Source of the DNA: an uncultured Lachnospiraceae bacterium
Lineage (GTDB): Bacteria; Bacillota; Clostridia; Lachnospirales; Lachnospiraceae
NCBI GenBank assembly: GCA_948688495.1
Contig: CAPQSW010000021.1
Location: 1 to 49,864 of the forward strand
Direction: 5' to 3'
DNA: 49,864 bases
Made by a program: the position numbers and the translations under genes. The notes below the pieces were generated by a model that did not search any database, was not told where the DNA came from, and was given only the letters and a program-made list of their open reading frames with translations. Positions 8,065-16,235 of the stretch are shown here, one piece after another (the stretch's first letter is position 1; each line of letters begins with the position of its first letter).

Positions 8065-8580
8065 TCACATCCTCCATCCCGTGCATGTTTCACTTGTTGC
8101 CGTAAATATAACACAGAAACGTAAATACTTCAAGGGGGTTTTTCCTTTACCGGGTTCTTTCTGACCTGACAATAAAATAACACGCTCCCCGGAATCAAGA
8201 ATCGCCACAATTACCCCTTTTCCTGTCAGGTTATACCTTGCACTCTGAAGCGGTGTGATACAGGACGCTTGCTTCCCCTCGCGCACCGCAAAATACATGC
8301 GTTTGGGCTTTTCTACATATTCCACCTCCACCGCCTCTGCCACTTCATTCATGGCAGATTCCGGTACGTTTAAAATAGCATACTCATTGCTAAGCTCCTC
8401 CACGCGAATTTCCGGATTGTTCCGGGAGAGACGCATAATGTCACCGGAATACTTCACAATAAGCTCCCAGCGATTCTCCTCTGGTTCATAACCCACGCCA
8501 AGATTTAAGGATTTCCCGCGCTCGCGTTCTGTGGCGTCCAAGGCAAGATTCAAAAGATTTTCAAATTTTTCACTCTCCAT
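8065..8580 (-). CDS. 5' part of Csp-like S8 protease, interrupted (protease sequence 8189-8580)
   Basis: Starts MESEKFENLLNLALDATERE, a typical N-terminus of the Csp-like S8 proteases of Lachnospiraceae (family knowledge). Residues 1 to about 115 are the prodomain; it ends GKGVIVAILDSG, which carries the catalytic Asp. From residue 131 the frame reads element DNA and stops at 8065, giving a 171-residue dead-end product. The missing IDYSHPDF continuation, with the catalytic His and Ser, lies at 743-2062. The start follows a weak purine-rich site (GGGAAATAAGCGG). A sigma-E-like promoter lies at 8615-8640. Nothing in the protease halves is frameshifted apart from the insertion, which suggests continuing selection on the gene or a recent insertion. 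Confidence 0.85.
   Translation of the reverse strand: MESEKFENLLNLALDATERERGKSLNLGVGYEPEENRWELIVKYSGDIMRLSRNNPEIRVEELSNEYAILNVPESAMNEVAEAVEVEYVEKPKRMYFAVREGKQASCITPLQSARYNLTGKGVIVAILDSGERVILLSGQKEPGKGKTPLKYLRFCVIFTATSETCTGWRM
8105..8133 (-). promoter_or_regulatory. Sigma-A-type promoter of the Cys/His-repeat gene
   Basis: Minus strand: TTGAAG (8133-8128), a 17-base spacer, TATATT (8110-8105). The predicted start near 8098 is about 40 bases before the ATG at 8059. It lies inside the element, so the cargo travels with its own promoter. Confidence 0.65.
8189..8190 (-). other. Putative recombination core (5' protease/element junction)
   Basis: Minus-strand sequence is GATTCC-GG-GGAGCGTG. The protease reading frame is normal up to GAT TCC GGG (D-S-G) and then runs on into element DNA as ERVILLSGQK. 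Pairs with the GG at 2061-2062 to restore the catalytic-Asp motif of the subtilase. Confidence 0.6.
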
Positions 8581-8614
8581 ATCCGCTTATTTCCCTCTCC
8601 ATACCATGATATAC

Positions 8615-8640
8615 ATTATATAGCACAGAGGGAAAATATG
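8615..8640 (-). promoter_or_regulatory. Possible mother-cell sigma-E-type promoter of the csp-like gene
   Basis: Minus strand: CATATT (8640-8635), 12 bases, TATATAAT (8622-8615). The Bacillus/Clostridium sigma-E consensus is roughly GTCATATT, 12-13 bases, CATACAAT; the -35 fits well and the -10 matches in six of eight positions. Clostridial csp genes are known to be expressed in the mother cell under sigma-E. It is a by-eye match only. Confidence 0.4.
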
Positions 8641-8657
8641 TTACATTGCATTTATTG

Positions 8658-11354
8658 CTATAACCTGCTCTCCCATTCCTTTATTATTTCCTCGCACAAA
8701 TCGACATCCACTTCCTCCACCGCCTCTGCCAGCTGTTTAAAGAGCTCGCGCTGCCCATCCTTATAACGGTATTGGTTCATCTCATCAATTACCTCTTCCA
8801 TCCGGTCCATATCCAGGTCTTCCACGGCAACTGTCATCTTTGCAAAAAAACCTTTCAGTAAGCCGTCTGAAATATCTTTTTTATCTTCTTCATTCTCGTC
8901 TTCTTCCACACAGAAGGGCTCTAAAACTTTTATATAACCAAGATACTGTTGCAGCATCTCATCTGTTCCCTTATGTATCGCAGCAGAATCCCTTGCATTG
9001 CCTGCTTTCTCCATAGCCGCCGCCTTGTCGGATAAGGACATTGCCCCAATCTGCTTAGATGCGCTTTTCAATGCATGCACTTCTATTGTGTATCCTGTCC
9101 AGTCCTCCTGTTCTTCCATGACTCTGATTATCTTTGCCTTCTTTTTGATGCTTCGGTAATATACCTTCAATGTCTTCCAGAACAAATCCTCATCAAAAAA
9201 GAATTCCATTGCCGCTTTTGTATCCAAGTCTCCAACCACAATCGGCTCCGAACTTTGGGATCTCCCGCCCGCTTCTGCTACATTGTAGCCAATCTTTACT
9301 TTTTTTATCTTCTCTACCGGAAGCCACTGCCTCACCTTATCCACCAAAACGCGGATTTCAATAGGCTTTGCAACAAAATCATTCATTCCTTCCCTGCAGA
9401 ACATTTCCTTTGTTCCTTCCACCGCATTGGCCGTAAGCGCGATAATTGGAACATCATTATATTCGGAATGGAAACGCCGGATAATATGCGTCGTCTCCAC
9501 TCCGTCTAATTCCGGCATCATATGATCCATAAAAACCATATCATAATGGAAATTGGCAATCTTACCGATTGCTGCCTGTCCGCTTGTCACTGTCTCTATC
9601 TGCATTTTTAACGGCTCTAAAAGCCCCTCTGCCACCGTCAGGTTAACAGCATTATCATCTACAATGAGCACATGGGCATCCGGAGCTATAAAATCAAATT
9701 CCTGTTCTTCCTCATCATCCTCAAAATACAACCTCTCCCCATTCAATATCAATGCAATGTTCAAGGCAAATAAAGGTTTTCTCATAACATAGAGATTGGA
9801 AATATGGAATTCCACATGATCGTAAAAGCCTACCAGCAGAACCGCCGTAATCTCTGGATGGGATCTGATATACCCCTCCACCATCTCTGAGAACATAGGA
9901 TATTCTATAAATAAGAAATTTTTCTTATCTTTTGGAAAAATGTCAAATTCTTTCACTGAAAATACCCGGATACATTCTACCCCCAGGGATTCTGCATCGG
10001 AACAGAATCTCTCCCATACATATGGATTGGACATAAGACCCGCCATTAGAATGGAATCCGGCTCCTTAATCGTAATGCTTGGAGATTCATCTACAATTTT
10101 CTGCGGAAGGTTAAAAGAAAATTTGCTTCCCTTTCCATATTCACTCTCCACCCAGATGTTACCGTGCATCAATGTCAAAAGCCGTTTAGAAATTGCAAGT
10201 CCTAACCCTGTACCCTCTATGTTGCGGTTTCGCTTGCTGTCTACCTGTTGGAAAGACTGAAACAGCTTGCCAAGATCCTCTTTTTTTACACCAATGCCGG
10301 TATCCTCCACGGAAATATCCAGCTCCACCATATCGGACGCTGTCTGCAGATAATCTACCTTCAGTACAATCTTACCCTGTGTCGTAAACTTAGCCGCGTT
10401 ATTTGTAAGATTTAAAAGTATCTGTTTGATCCGGGTATTGTCGCCATACAATTTGCTTGGCAAATCCGGCACAATATCGACGACAAGTTCCACATCTTTG
10501 TCCTTTAACCTTGCCATGACAATATTGGCTACATCATATACCATAGACATCAATTCATAGTCCACCTCACTGATGTCCATTTTTCCAGATTCAATCTTGG
10601 AAAAGTCCAATATATCATTGATGATGGTGAGCAATGATTTCCCCGCATCCTTAATCTGGTTGATATAATTCCTTGCCGCATAGGGCAGTTCCTCCCTCAA
10701 CGCCATTTCCGCCATACCGATGACCGCATTCATAGGCGTACGGATCTCATGACTCATATTGGCAAGAAAATCCGATTTCATATGGGATGACCGTTCAAGC
10801 TCTATGTTTGCCCGATAGACGAGATACTTGTGATATGCCATATCAGACAAAACGTCCGCAATCATATAGAGAAACTTTGCGGCATTATCAATCGCTCTTT
10901 TTTCTAAAATCCTGACCTTTCCTGCAGCTTCGGCATACGCATCCCCATCCACGCCAATTTCCGCTGCAATCTTTCTTACCTGTGCAAAGTCCGGGGCTTC
11001 TGTAAGCACCTGCCCACCAATAAAACAGCCTACCATCTTTCCCTCTGCCATAATCGGAGCTGCAAAATCCATAAGACCTGCATGGCAGAAGTAGACAACC
11101 GACTCCCCACGTTCCAATGCCAGCGCCGCGCCTTTGCAGTCACATTGTTCACAGCGTACACATCCAACAGCAGAACCCCTTGTATATTTCATGCAGAAAT
11201 CAGAAAAATTGCTTCCGACCGTCACTGCCTTGCCGTCCGTCTCCGTTGTAAGCGCCGCCATTCCTGTCATATCCGCAAAGCCATCCTGTATTTTCTGTAA
11301 AATATTTATGTCAACTAAATCTGTCAGTTTCAGTTCATCGTAGTCTGCATTCAT
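8658..11354 (-). CDS. PocR-type hybrid sensor histidine kinase (HisKA, HATPase, REC, HPt)
   Basis: 898 residues from the ATG at 11354, which has GGGGG seven bases upstream. Domain order: a PocR-type sensory domain (about 5-165; LVDINILQKIQDGFADMTGM, with a CVRCEQCDC cysteine cluster and VGCFIGGQVL); HisKA with phospho-acceptor His202 in MSHEIRTPMNAVIGM; HATPase_c (NLTNNAAKF, DTGIGV, GTGLGL boxes); a degenerate receiver-like stretch without the Asp pocket (about 440-545); a true receiver (HVLIVDDNAVN, FMDHMMPELDG); and an HPt domain (VHALKSASKQIGA). No transmembrane segment, so it is a cytoplasmic phosphorelay hub. The PocR domain is known to bind small hydrocarbon ligands; the Cys cluster might bind metal or sense redox. 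It is co-directional with the response regulator upstream, 50 bases away. Confidence 0.93.
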   Translation of the reverse strand: MNADYDELKLTDLVDINILQKIQDGFADMTGMAALTTETDGKAVTVGSNFSDFCMKYTRGSAVGCVRCEQCDCKGAALALERGESVVYFCHAGLMDFAAPIMAEGKMVGCFIGGQVLTEAPDFAQVRKIAAEIGVDGDAYAEAAGKVRILEKRAIDNAAKFLYMIADVLSDMAYHKYLVYRANIELERSSHMKSDFLANMSHEIRTPMNAVIGMAEMALREELPYAARNYINQIKDAGKSLLTIINDILDFSKIESGKMDISEVDYELMSMVYDVANIVMARLKDKDVELVVDIVPDLPSKLYGDNTRIKQILLNLTNNAAKFTTQGKIVLKVDYLQTASDMVELDISVEDTGIGVKKEDLGKLFQSFQQVDSKRNRNIEGTGLGLAISKRLLTLMHGNIWVESEYGKGSKFSFNLPQKIVDESPSITIKEPDSILMAGLMSNPYVWERFCSDAESLGVECIRVFSVKEFDIFPKDKKNFLFIEYPMFSEMVEGYIRSHPEITAVLLVGFYDHVEFHISNLYVMRKPLFALNIALILNGERLYFEDDEEEQEFDFIAPDAHVLIVDDNAVNLTVAEGLLEPLKMQIETVTSGQAAIGKIANFHYDMVFMDHMMPELDGVETTHIIRRFHSEYNDVPIIALTANAVEGTKEMFCREGMNDFVAKPIEIRVLVDKVRQWLPVEKIKKVKIGYNVAEAGGRSQSSEPIVVGDLDTKAAMEFFFDEDLFWKTLKVYYRSIKKKAKIIRVMEEQEDWTGYTIEVHALKSASKQIGAMSLSDKAAAMEKAGNARDSAAIHKGTDEMLQQYLGYIKVLEPFCVEEDENEEDKKDISDGLLKGFFAKMTVAVEDLDMDRMEEVIDEMNQYRYKDGQRELFKQLAEAVEEVDVDLCEEIIKEWESRL

Positions 11355-11404
11355 AATCAATCCCCCTTCCGCGAGCGTAGATTGGTGGTGTCGATAACTA
11401 TGCT

Positions 11405-12259
11405 TTATCCGATAACTTTTGCAATCTCCTCCAGCAATTTATCACGTTCCACAGGTTTTAACAGATAACCCTGCGGTTTTAAGATAAGCGCCTGCTTAAT
11501 CTTCTTACGTTCTGTAACCCCTGTCAGGAAAATAACTGGAATATTTTTGGTTGCATCTGCCGTACGCAGCTTCTCCAGAACTGCCAGTCCGTCCTCCTGC
11601 GGCATATCATAATCCAGCAAAATTAAATCCGTCCTCTTCCTCTCCAGGAACTTGAATGCTACTTTACCGCTGACAGCGGTTGCCACATCATATTTCTCAT
11701 GCAGATGTTCTTTGATGACCTTTAACATCATGGCATTATCATCTACGACCAGAATATGCTTTTTGCGGTGCGCTATTGCCTCTCCGCCCGGCAGGGAAGA
11801 CAGCAGCTGGTCAACATTAACCTCAGAAAGCGACGACAATCCCTCCATTCCCTCCAGCGCGCTGTTCGCATTTGAATTACTGGAAGAAGGGCGTTTATTC
11901 ATGAACTCCAAAATCTCTTCCTGGATGGACGGCGCAGAAATCGGCCTATGTATAACCAGACTTGCAACATCAACTGCAATCCTCTCGAACCCATCGCAAT
12001 CATCTTTTGCGCCAAGTATCACACAGGGAATCCCTGCCCGCATGAGCCTGGAGTTAATACTGAGCATCTGGACAATACTGTCCCTCTTTTCCTCCAAAAG
12101 ACAGTATACAAAAACATCCGGCTCAAAATAATCAATATGTCCAATTATATCTTCATAACGCGTTGAGGTGCTTAGAACGATAAAATCATCTGACATCTGC
12201 TCAAAGAAAGCTGTAATTGCGGCGTCATTTCTTCCTGTTACCAGAACTTTATATCTCAT
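11405..12259 (-). CDS. Response regulator with C-terminal receiver and no DNA-binding domain
   Basis: 284 residues. The C-terminal 120 residues are a complete receiver domain (HILVVDDNAMMLKVIKEHL; LILLDYDMPQEDG with the phospho-acceptor Asp; PVIFLTG; LLKPV). The first 125 residues resemble a receiver-like fold that has lost its acidic pocket (MRYKVLVTGRNDAAITAFFEQM start). A Ser/Asn-rich linker lies between them. There is no HTH, so output is by protein contact, probably phosphotransfer with the HPt of the hybrid kinase encoded 50 bases downstream. The start at 12259 has AGGAG upstream. Its promoter is the minus-strand half of the palindrome at 12338-12375. Confidence 0.88.
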   Translation of the reverse strand: MRYKVLVTGRNDAAITAFFEQMSDDFIVLSTSTRYEDIIGHIDYFEPDVFVYCLLEEKRDSIVQMLSINSRLMRAGIPCVILGAKDDCDGFERIAVDVASLVIHRPISAPSIQEEILEFMNKRPSSSNSNANSALEGMEGLSSLSEVNVDQLLSSLPGGEAIAHRKKHILVVDDNAMMLKVIKEHLHEKYDVATAVSGKVAFKFLERKRTDLILLDYDMPQEDGLAVLEKLRTADATKNIPVIFLTGVTERKKIKQALILKPQGYLLKPVERDKLLEEIAKVIG

Positions 12260-12337
12260 AGGGACATCTCCTTTTTCTATATTTCTATGTATTCCGCAGT
12301 GCTCACTCGGAAAGCTATGGTTTCATTGCTTTTAGAC

Positions 12338-12375
12338 ATTATACCATTGCTTTTTAATGAAAGCAATGGTATAAT
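12338..12375. promoter_or_regulatory. Palindromic bidirectional promoter
   Basis: A perfect 16-bp inverted repeat (12338-12353 and 12360-12375, 6-base loop) contains TTGCTT (12347-12352), 17 bases, TATAAT (12370-12375) on the plus strand, preceded by TG for an extended -10. By symmetry it has the same TTGCTT-17-TATAAT on the minus strand (12366-12361 and 12343-12338). Each arm is therefore the -10 of one promoter and the -35 of the other. The outputs are the regulator/kinase pair (minus) and the 12438 membrane-protein gene (plus). Confidence 0.65.
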
Positions 12376-12437
12376 GAGGGACGGTAACTGACACATTTCG
12401 GTCAGTTACTGATTATCAGAAAAGAGGAGGGTTTGTT

Positions 12438-12902
12438 GTGTTAAAACCATGGCATATTGTACTGATTGTGATTCTCGTCATTCTTATTGCTGCAATCGTC
12501 GCGCTTTACATACTCGGCAAGAGATCACAGAAGAAAAAAGAAGAACAGGAGGCACAGATTGCTGCTGCCGCCCAGACCATATCAATGCTGATTATTGATA
12601 AAAAGCATATGAAGCTGAAAGACGCCGGGCTCCCTGCAGCCATCGTAGAACAGACACCGAAACTTTTGCGTCGGTCTAAAATGCCTATCGTAAAAGCAAA
12701 GGTCGGTCCCAGGATAATGACTTTTATCTGTGAGGAGGCTATTTTTGACAGCATTCCAACTAAGAAAGAGGTAAAAGCTGTTGTCAGCGGCCTTTACATC
12801 ACCAAGGTAAAAGGACTTCGCGGAACCATGGAACAGGCCCCCAAGAAATCTAAATTCTGGCAGAAATATAATGAAATAAAACGACAGCGAGGCATGAAAT
12901 AA
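12438..12902 (+). CDS. Small membrane-anchored protein of unknown function
   Basis: 154 residues from a GTG start with AGGAGG about eight bases before it. One N-terminal transmembrane helix (WHIVLIVILVILIAAIVALYI, residues 5-25) is followed by a KRSQKKKEEQEAQ basic/charged segment and a cytoplasmic basic domain of about 115 residues. The topology suggests the globular part faces the cytoplasm. I recognise the type as a small conserved Lachnospiraceae protein but cannot name a family. It is divergent from the PocR kinase/regulator operon and shares the palindromic promoter. The length and clean start argue for a real gene. Confidence 0.8.
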   Translation: MLKPWHIVLIVILVILIAAIVALYILGKRSQKKKEEQEAQIAAAAQTISMLIIDKKHMKLKDAGLPAAIVEQTPKLLRRSKMPIVKAKVGPRIMTFICEEAIFDSIPTKKEVKAVVSGLYITKVKGLRGTMEQAPKKSKFWQKYNEIKRQRGMK

Positions 12903-12906
12903 TAAC

Positions 12907-12948
12907 ACAGGGCGCGGTAAGGCAGTCATTTGCTTTGCCGCGCCCTGT
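12907..12948 (+). terminator. Strong hairpin downstream of the 12438 gene
   Basis: ACAGGGCGCGG (12907-12917) pairs perfectly with CCGCGCCCTGT (12938-12948), and inner bases extend the stem. There is no clear U-run, so it may be a weak terminator or an mRNA-stabilising element between this gene and the kinase at 12972. Confidence 0.5.
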
Positions 12949-12971
12949 ATCATAACCTGAGGAGGGAAGTT

Positions 12972-14696
12972 ATGAAAACACATTCTTTTTGGGATTCCAT
13001 TTATACCAAATTCCTGCTCCAGCTTCTGATCCTGGCTTTTATTCCGATTATCCTCATCATCAGCATCTTTTTTTATATGAATCAGCAAAATCACGTTCAT
13101 ACAAAATACGAATTAAACAACCGTGTGACCAATTCCATCATTGCAAACATCCACAATAACCAGGAATTTACAACGAGGACCACCCAGTCATTGTTATCCA
13201 GCAACGAACTGATTTCTTTTCTGAATAACAGCTATTCCATGGACAAGGATTATAAGAACTACATTTCCTCGATACAAAACTATCTGCAGGCGACGATCAA
13301 CGCAGATCCCCGCTCGGATATTTACATTTATATGGACAATCCTACCATTCCCATGAGTATGGATGTCTTCTACCATTTATCTGACATTTCACAGGAGGAG
13401 CCTGTCACTGAATTTTTAAACAGCAACCAGGTGGAGGGATGGTTTTGCGAATCAGACTTTTCTGGCATTTCCAATCCCTATCTGTTCTCCACGGAGAAAT
13501 GTTTCGTCTATCTGAGAAAGGCATACGACTTCCGCAAAAATTTCCTTGGCCTGATTGTATTCTCAATCCCCGAAAAATATTTTCTGTCATTTGAAAATGA
13601 GAGCAGTGAAACTGTCATTTCTACAGGAAATAACCGTATTGTCAATCTAAGCGGAGATACTTTGGGGGAAGACATCTTATCCTTCCTTCAGTCCTCCAAT
13701 GAGCCACAGTCACAGATGAATGGATATCTCGTGACCTTTAACCATCCTGATGATTTTCCAGTTTCCATTATCACTGTGACAAAGAATTCTAACTACGGTC
13801 AGTTCCTTGGCATCTTCCTGCTTGTACTGGGATTGTTTGCAATCCTGTCCATACTGCTCTGCCTGCGAAGCCTGCAACAGTTAGACAGGCAGATGAATCA
13901 ATGCCTTACTGCCATGGACACCTCCATCAGCAATAATTATAAGACACGGATTCCAGTCAGCGGAAATAACGAAATTTCCCATATCTGCCGTCGTATTAAC
14001 CTGCTGCTCACCCAGGCGGCTGAGCTCTCCAGGCAGAATATATTAAAGGAAACCTCCAACAAGGAAAGCCGCCTCATTGCATTACAACACCAGATTAATC
14101 CCCATTTTATTTACAATACGATGGAGGTTTTCTCCTCCAAAATGAAGCTGTATGGACATTACGATGAATCGGACTGCCTGGTTGCATTTGCAAATATTTT
14201 CCGCTATAACATTTCTACCAACGACGCCCTGGTAGAAGTCTGCGTAGAATTGGAACAATTACACAACTACCTGCGCATCCAAAAGCTCCGCTATCCCCTG
14301 ATCTCTTTCGAAAGTGATGTGCGAAAGGAACTTATGACCGCACTGATTCCCAAATTTACGCTTCAGCCCATCATGGAAAACGCTATCTCCCACGGCATCA
14401 CAGACAGCAGCCGCGGGCTGTCTATCTGCTTTTCTGCTATCAAAAAGGAGAACCGCATTCTGTTTCGCATGACGGATAACGGTGCAGGCATTTCCCCAGA
14501 AAAACTTAAAGAACTGAACCATCGGCTCCATGTGGGCAGCGATGCTTCGGGCATTACCTCCGATGGTCATTCCGTAGGGCTTAGAAATGTCAATGCCCGG
14601 CTGGAACTATATTTCGGGAAAAAAAGCTGCCTGTCCTTAGCCAGTGTTCCCGGAAAAGAGACCAGTGTAAGCTTTGAAATTCCCTTTGCCTGCTGA
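12972..14696 (+). CDS. YesM-type membrane sensor histidine kinase (galactan locus)
   Basis: 574 residues from the ATG at 12972 (GGAGG eight bases upstream). A transmembrane helix at about 12-32, a 240-residue extracellular sensor region, and a second helix at about 275-298 (FLGIFLLVLGLFAILSILLC) lead to a HAMP-like linker. The His_kinase domain has His378 in LQHQINPHFIYNTME, and a HATPase follows (QPIMENAISHGI, DNGAGI, GLRNVNARL). It is the expected partner of the AraC-type regulator at 19725-20498. The gene is convergent with the solute-binding protein gene and overlaps it antisense by 130 bases at the 3' ends. It probably senses galactan-derived oligosaccharides, directly or via the binding proteins; this is inference from context. 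Confidence 0.92.
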   Translation: MKTHSFWDSIYTKFLLQLLILAFIPIILIISIFFYMNQQNHVHTKYELNNRVTNSIIANIHNNQEFTTRTTQSLLSSNELISFLNNSYSMDKDYKNYISSIQNYLQATINADPRSDIYIYMDNPTIPMSMDVFYHLSDISQEEPVTEFLNSNQVEGWFCESDFSGISNPYLFSTEKCFVYLRKAYDFRKNFLGLIVFSIPEKYFLSFENESSETVISTGNNRIVNLSGDTLGEDILSFLQSSNEPQSQMNGYLVTFNHPDDFPVSIITVTKNSNYGQFLGIFLLVLGLFAILSILLCLRSLQQLDRQMNQCLTAMDTSISNNYKTRIPVSGNNEISHICRRINLLLTQAAELSRQNILKETSNKESRLIALQHQINPHFIYNTMEVFSSKMKLYGHYDESDCLVAFANIFRYNISTNDALVEVCVELEQLHNYLRIQKLRYPLISFESDVRKELMTALIPKFTLQPIMENAISHGITDSSRGLSICFSAIKKENRILFRMTDNGAGISPEKLKELNHRLHVGSDASGITSDGHSVGLRNVNARLELYFGKKSCLSLASVPGKETSVSFEIPFAC

Positions 14697-16216
14697 TATT
14701 TCTGCCTTTCATACGCTTCCAGGTCTCCTAATCCCATCCGCTCCATTTTCTCTATGGTTTCCTGGTACTTCCTTGTACAGCTCTCCCTAGAATCGCTGGT
14801 CAAAATCTCTATTTCCGCACTGCTGTAAAAACTGTCTATTTTCTCTTTCAGATCCTGCAGCCCGCTGTCAGCGTCCACAGTGGATGCTGCATCCACCGCT
14901 TTACTGTCATATATCTTACAGTTTTGGTACTGCTGCAAAAAATCTCTCCGCTCTGTAGGCGGCTGGTGCTTCTGCACAATCGTCCAGTCCACGAAAAATT
15001 CCAGATTTAAGTAATACTTTTCAGACGCCTTTTGATAATCTTTTGCAAATTCCTGTTTCACGGACTCTCTGATAACATAGCTGTTATCCACAATATCATA
15101 TGTTTCTGTCCCAATGGATGGTGCGGCGTCTAAGGTCGCCTCCTCCTCTGTCATATAGGAAATAAACTCTGCAATTTCTCTCTTATACTGCGATCCTGCA
15201 TAGACCATAGTGGCAGTCCATCCCCCGGAGGAGACAGATTTGAGATTTGGCATATTTCCCGCGTTCCCGCGCACCTGCCCTACATACATAATCTGTGCAT
15301 TCTTATCGTCGCTGTATAGAATATCTTTCGCTTCCTGCACATTAGAATACCCGGTACAGAAAAATATCCTCCCGGACTGTATCTGCTTCCTTCTCTGGCT
15401 TAAACTCTCCGTAAATTCCTCCGGCTGCATGAGGCCGTCCCGGTACATCTGATTGCCAAACTGCAACGCTTCCAGCCACTCTGGCTGACGGTATTTTGAC
15501 AGATAATTTCCATGCGCATCCTCTATGCGCATACCAAACTGCTCCGCAACATTCTGCGTCCACCAGCCGGAATACGGAATGACCTCCTGACCGTTGTATG
15601 TCAGTCCTTTCGCCGCCCGCAATGCTTTCAAAAGGCCTTCTTTGGTCCTCAAATCTTCCATCGGCACCCCGGTCTGCGCAAGAAGGTCACTTCGCACATA
15701 GTTGTTGTTGTGGGTTAAAAGATAACCCCCAAACTCTGGATTTACCCGCTCCGGTCCGTAATAATAACTGGCAATGGAATACCAGTTTCCATCTTCGTTC
15801 CGATACCATTCCTTCATGGAATCGGGAATATTCACATCCTTGCCATACTTCTCAAACAAAGGCTCCAACGGCTCCGCTTTTCCTGAATTCTCCAGTAACA
15901 GCCGTTCCGGCGCCCCCGTCTCCACGGTAATGAGATCAGGAAGGGAATCTGTGGCAATCAATGCATCCAAATCTGTCAGGTTTCCCGATTTTATCTCCAA
16001 ATTCACGCCTGTGTTTCGGAGGATTTTTGCATCCGCAACATTTTTCTCTGGATTCCACACTTTCGCGTATCCTTCTTCTGCCACAAACCAGGTAATTGTA
16101 ACAGGCTCCCTGCGCTGTGCCTGAAATCCGTTTTGATGGAACACCGTCCATCCCGCTGCCCCATATAAAAGCAGTCCCAGTAAACCTAAGAAAAATATCT
16201 GAATGGTTTTTTTCAA
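14567..16216 (-). CDS. Extracytoplasmic solute-binding protein (LipO-like), copy 1, extended C-terminus
   Basis: 549 residues from a TTG start. AGGAGG lies six bases upstream, exactly as in its paralogue at 20495-22054; the ATG at 16222 would sit too close to it. Residues 1-22 form a hydrophobic segment (FFLGLLGLLLYGAAGW) with no lipobox cysteine. The mature part is a large family-1-type binding protein (VTITWFVAEEGYAKVW, then DALIATDSLPDLITVE), about 70% identical by eye to copy 2. After YQQAKG the two diverge: copy 2 ends within about ten residues, but copy 1 runs on for some 35 residues antisense to the kinase gene, suggesting loss of the original stop. No ABC permease genes are near. It may capture galacto-oligosaccharides for a distant importer or for the kinase. 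Confidence 0.88.
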   Translation of the reverse strand: MKKTIQIFFLGLLGLLLYGAAGWTVFHQNGFQAQRREPVTITWFVAEEGYAKVWNPEKNVADAKILRNTGVNLEIKSGNLTDLDALIATDSLPDLITVETGAPERLLLENSGKAEPLEPLFEKYGKDVNIPDSMKEWYRNEDGNWYSIASYYYGPERVNPEFGGYLLTHNNNYVRSDLLAQTGVPMEDLRTKEGLLKALRAAKGLTYNGQEVIPYSGWWTQNVAEQFGMRIEDAHGNYLSKYRQPEWLEALQFGNQMYRDGLMQPEEFTESLSQRRKQIQSGRIFFCTGYSNVQEAKDILYSDDKNAQIMYVGQVRGNAGNMPNLKSVSSGGWTATMVYAGSQYKREIAEFISYMTEEEATLDAAPSIGTETYDIVDNSYVIRESVKQEFAKDYQKASEKYYLNLEFFVDWTIVQKHQPPTERRDFLQQYQNCKIYDSKAVDAASTVDADSGLQDLKEKIDSFYSSAEIEILTSDSRESCTRKYQETIEKMERMGLGDLEAYERQKYQQAKGISKLTLVSFPGTLAKDRQLFFPKYSSSRALTFLSPTE

Positions 16217-16235
16217 GTTCATCCTCCTCCTAAGA

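Larger units (their letters stand above)
2061..8188 (-). mobile_element. 6.1-kb serine-recombinase element inserted in the csp-like gene
   Basis: Everything between the two protease halves is foreign to the protease and reads on the same strand: a secreted Cys/His-repeat protein, a DUF6870-like protein and three large serine recombinases. The last recombinase stops at 2071, nine bases from the left junction. No conjugation, replication or phage structural genes are present. The ends are set by the point where protease homology stops: TCCGG|GG at 8187-8193 and GAG|GG|AATT around 2057-2065 (minus-strand sense). The element's coding direction is the same as that of the interrupted gene. Confidence 0.88.

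Noticed and set aside
12338..12375. Bidirectional terminator
   Set aside because: It lies between divergent, not convergent, gene starts and contains correctly spaced -35/-10 boxes on both strands.
12930..12971. Upstream extension of the YesM-type kinase (14 codons)
   Set aside because: It runs through the preceding hairpin and has no ribosome site, while the ATG at 12972 has a perfect one.
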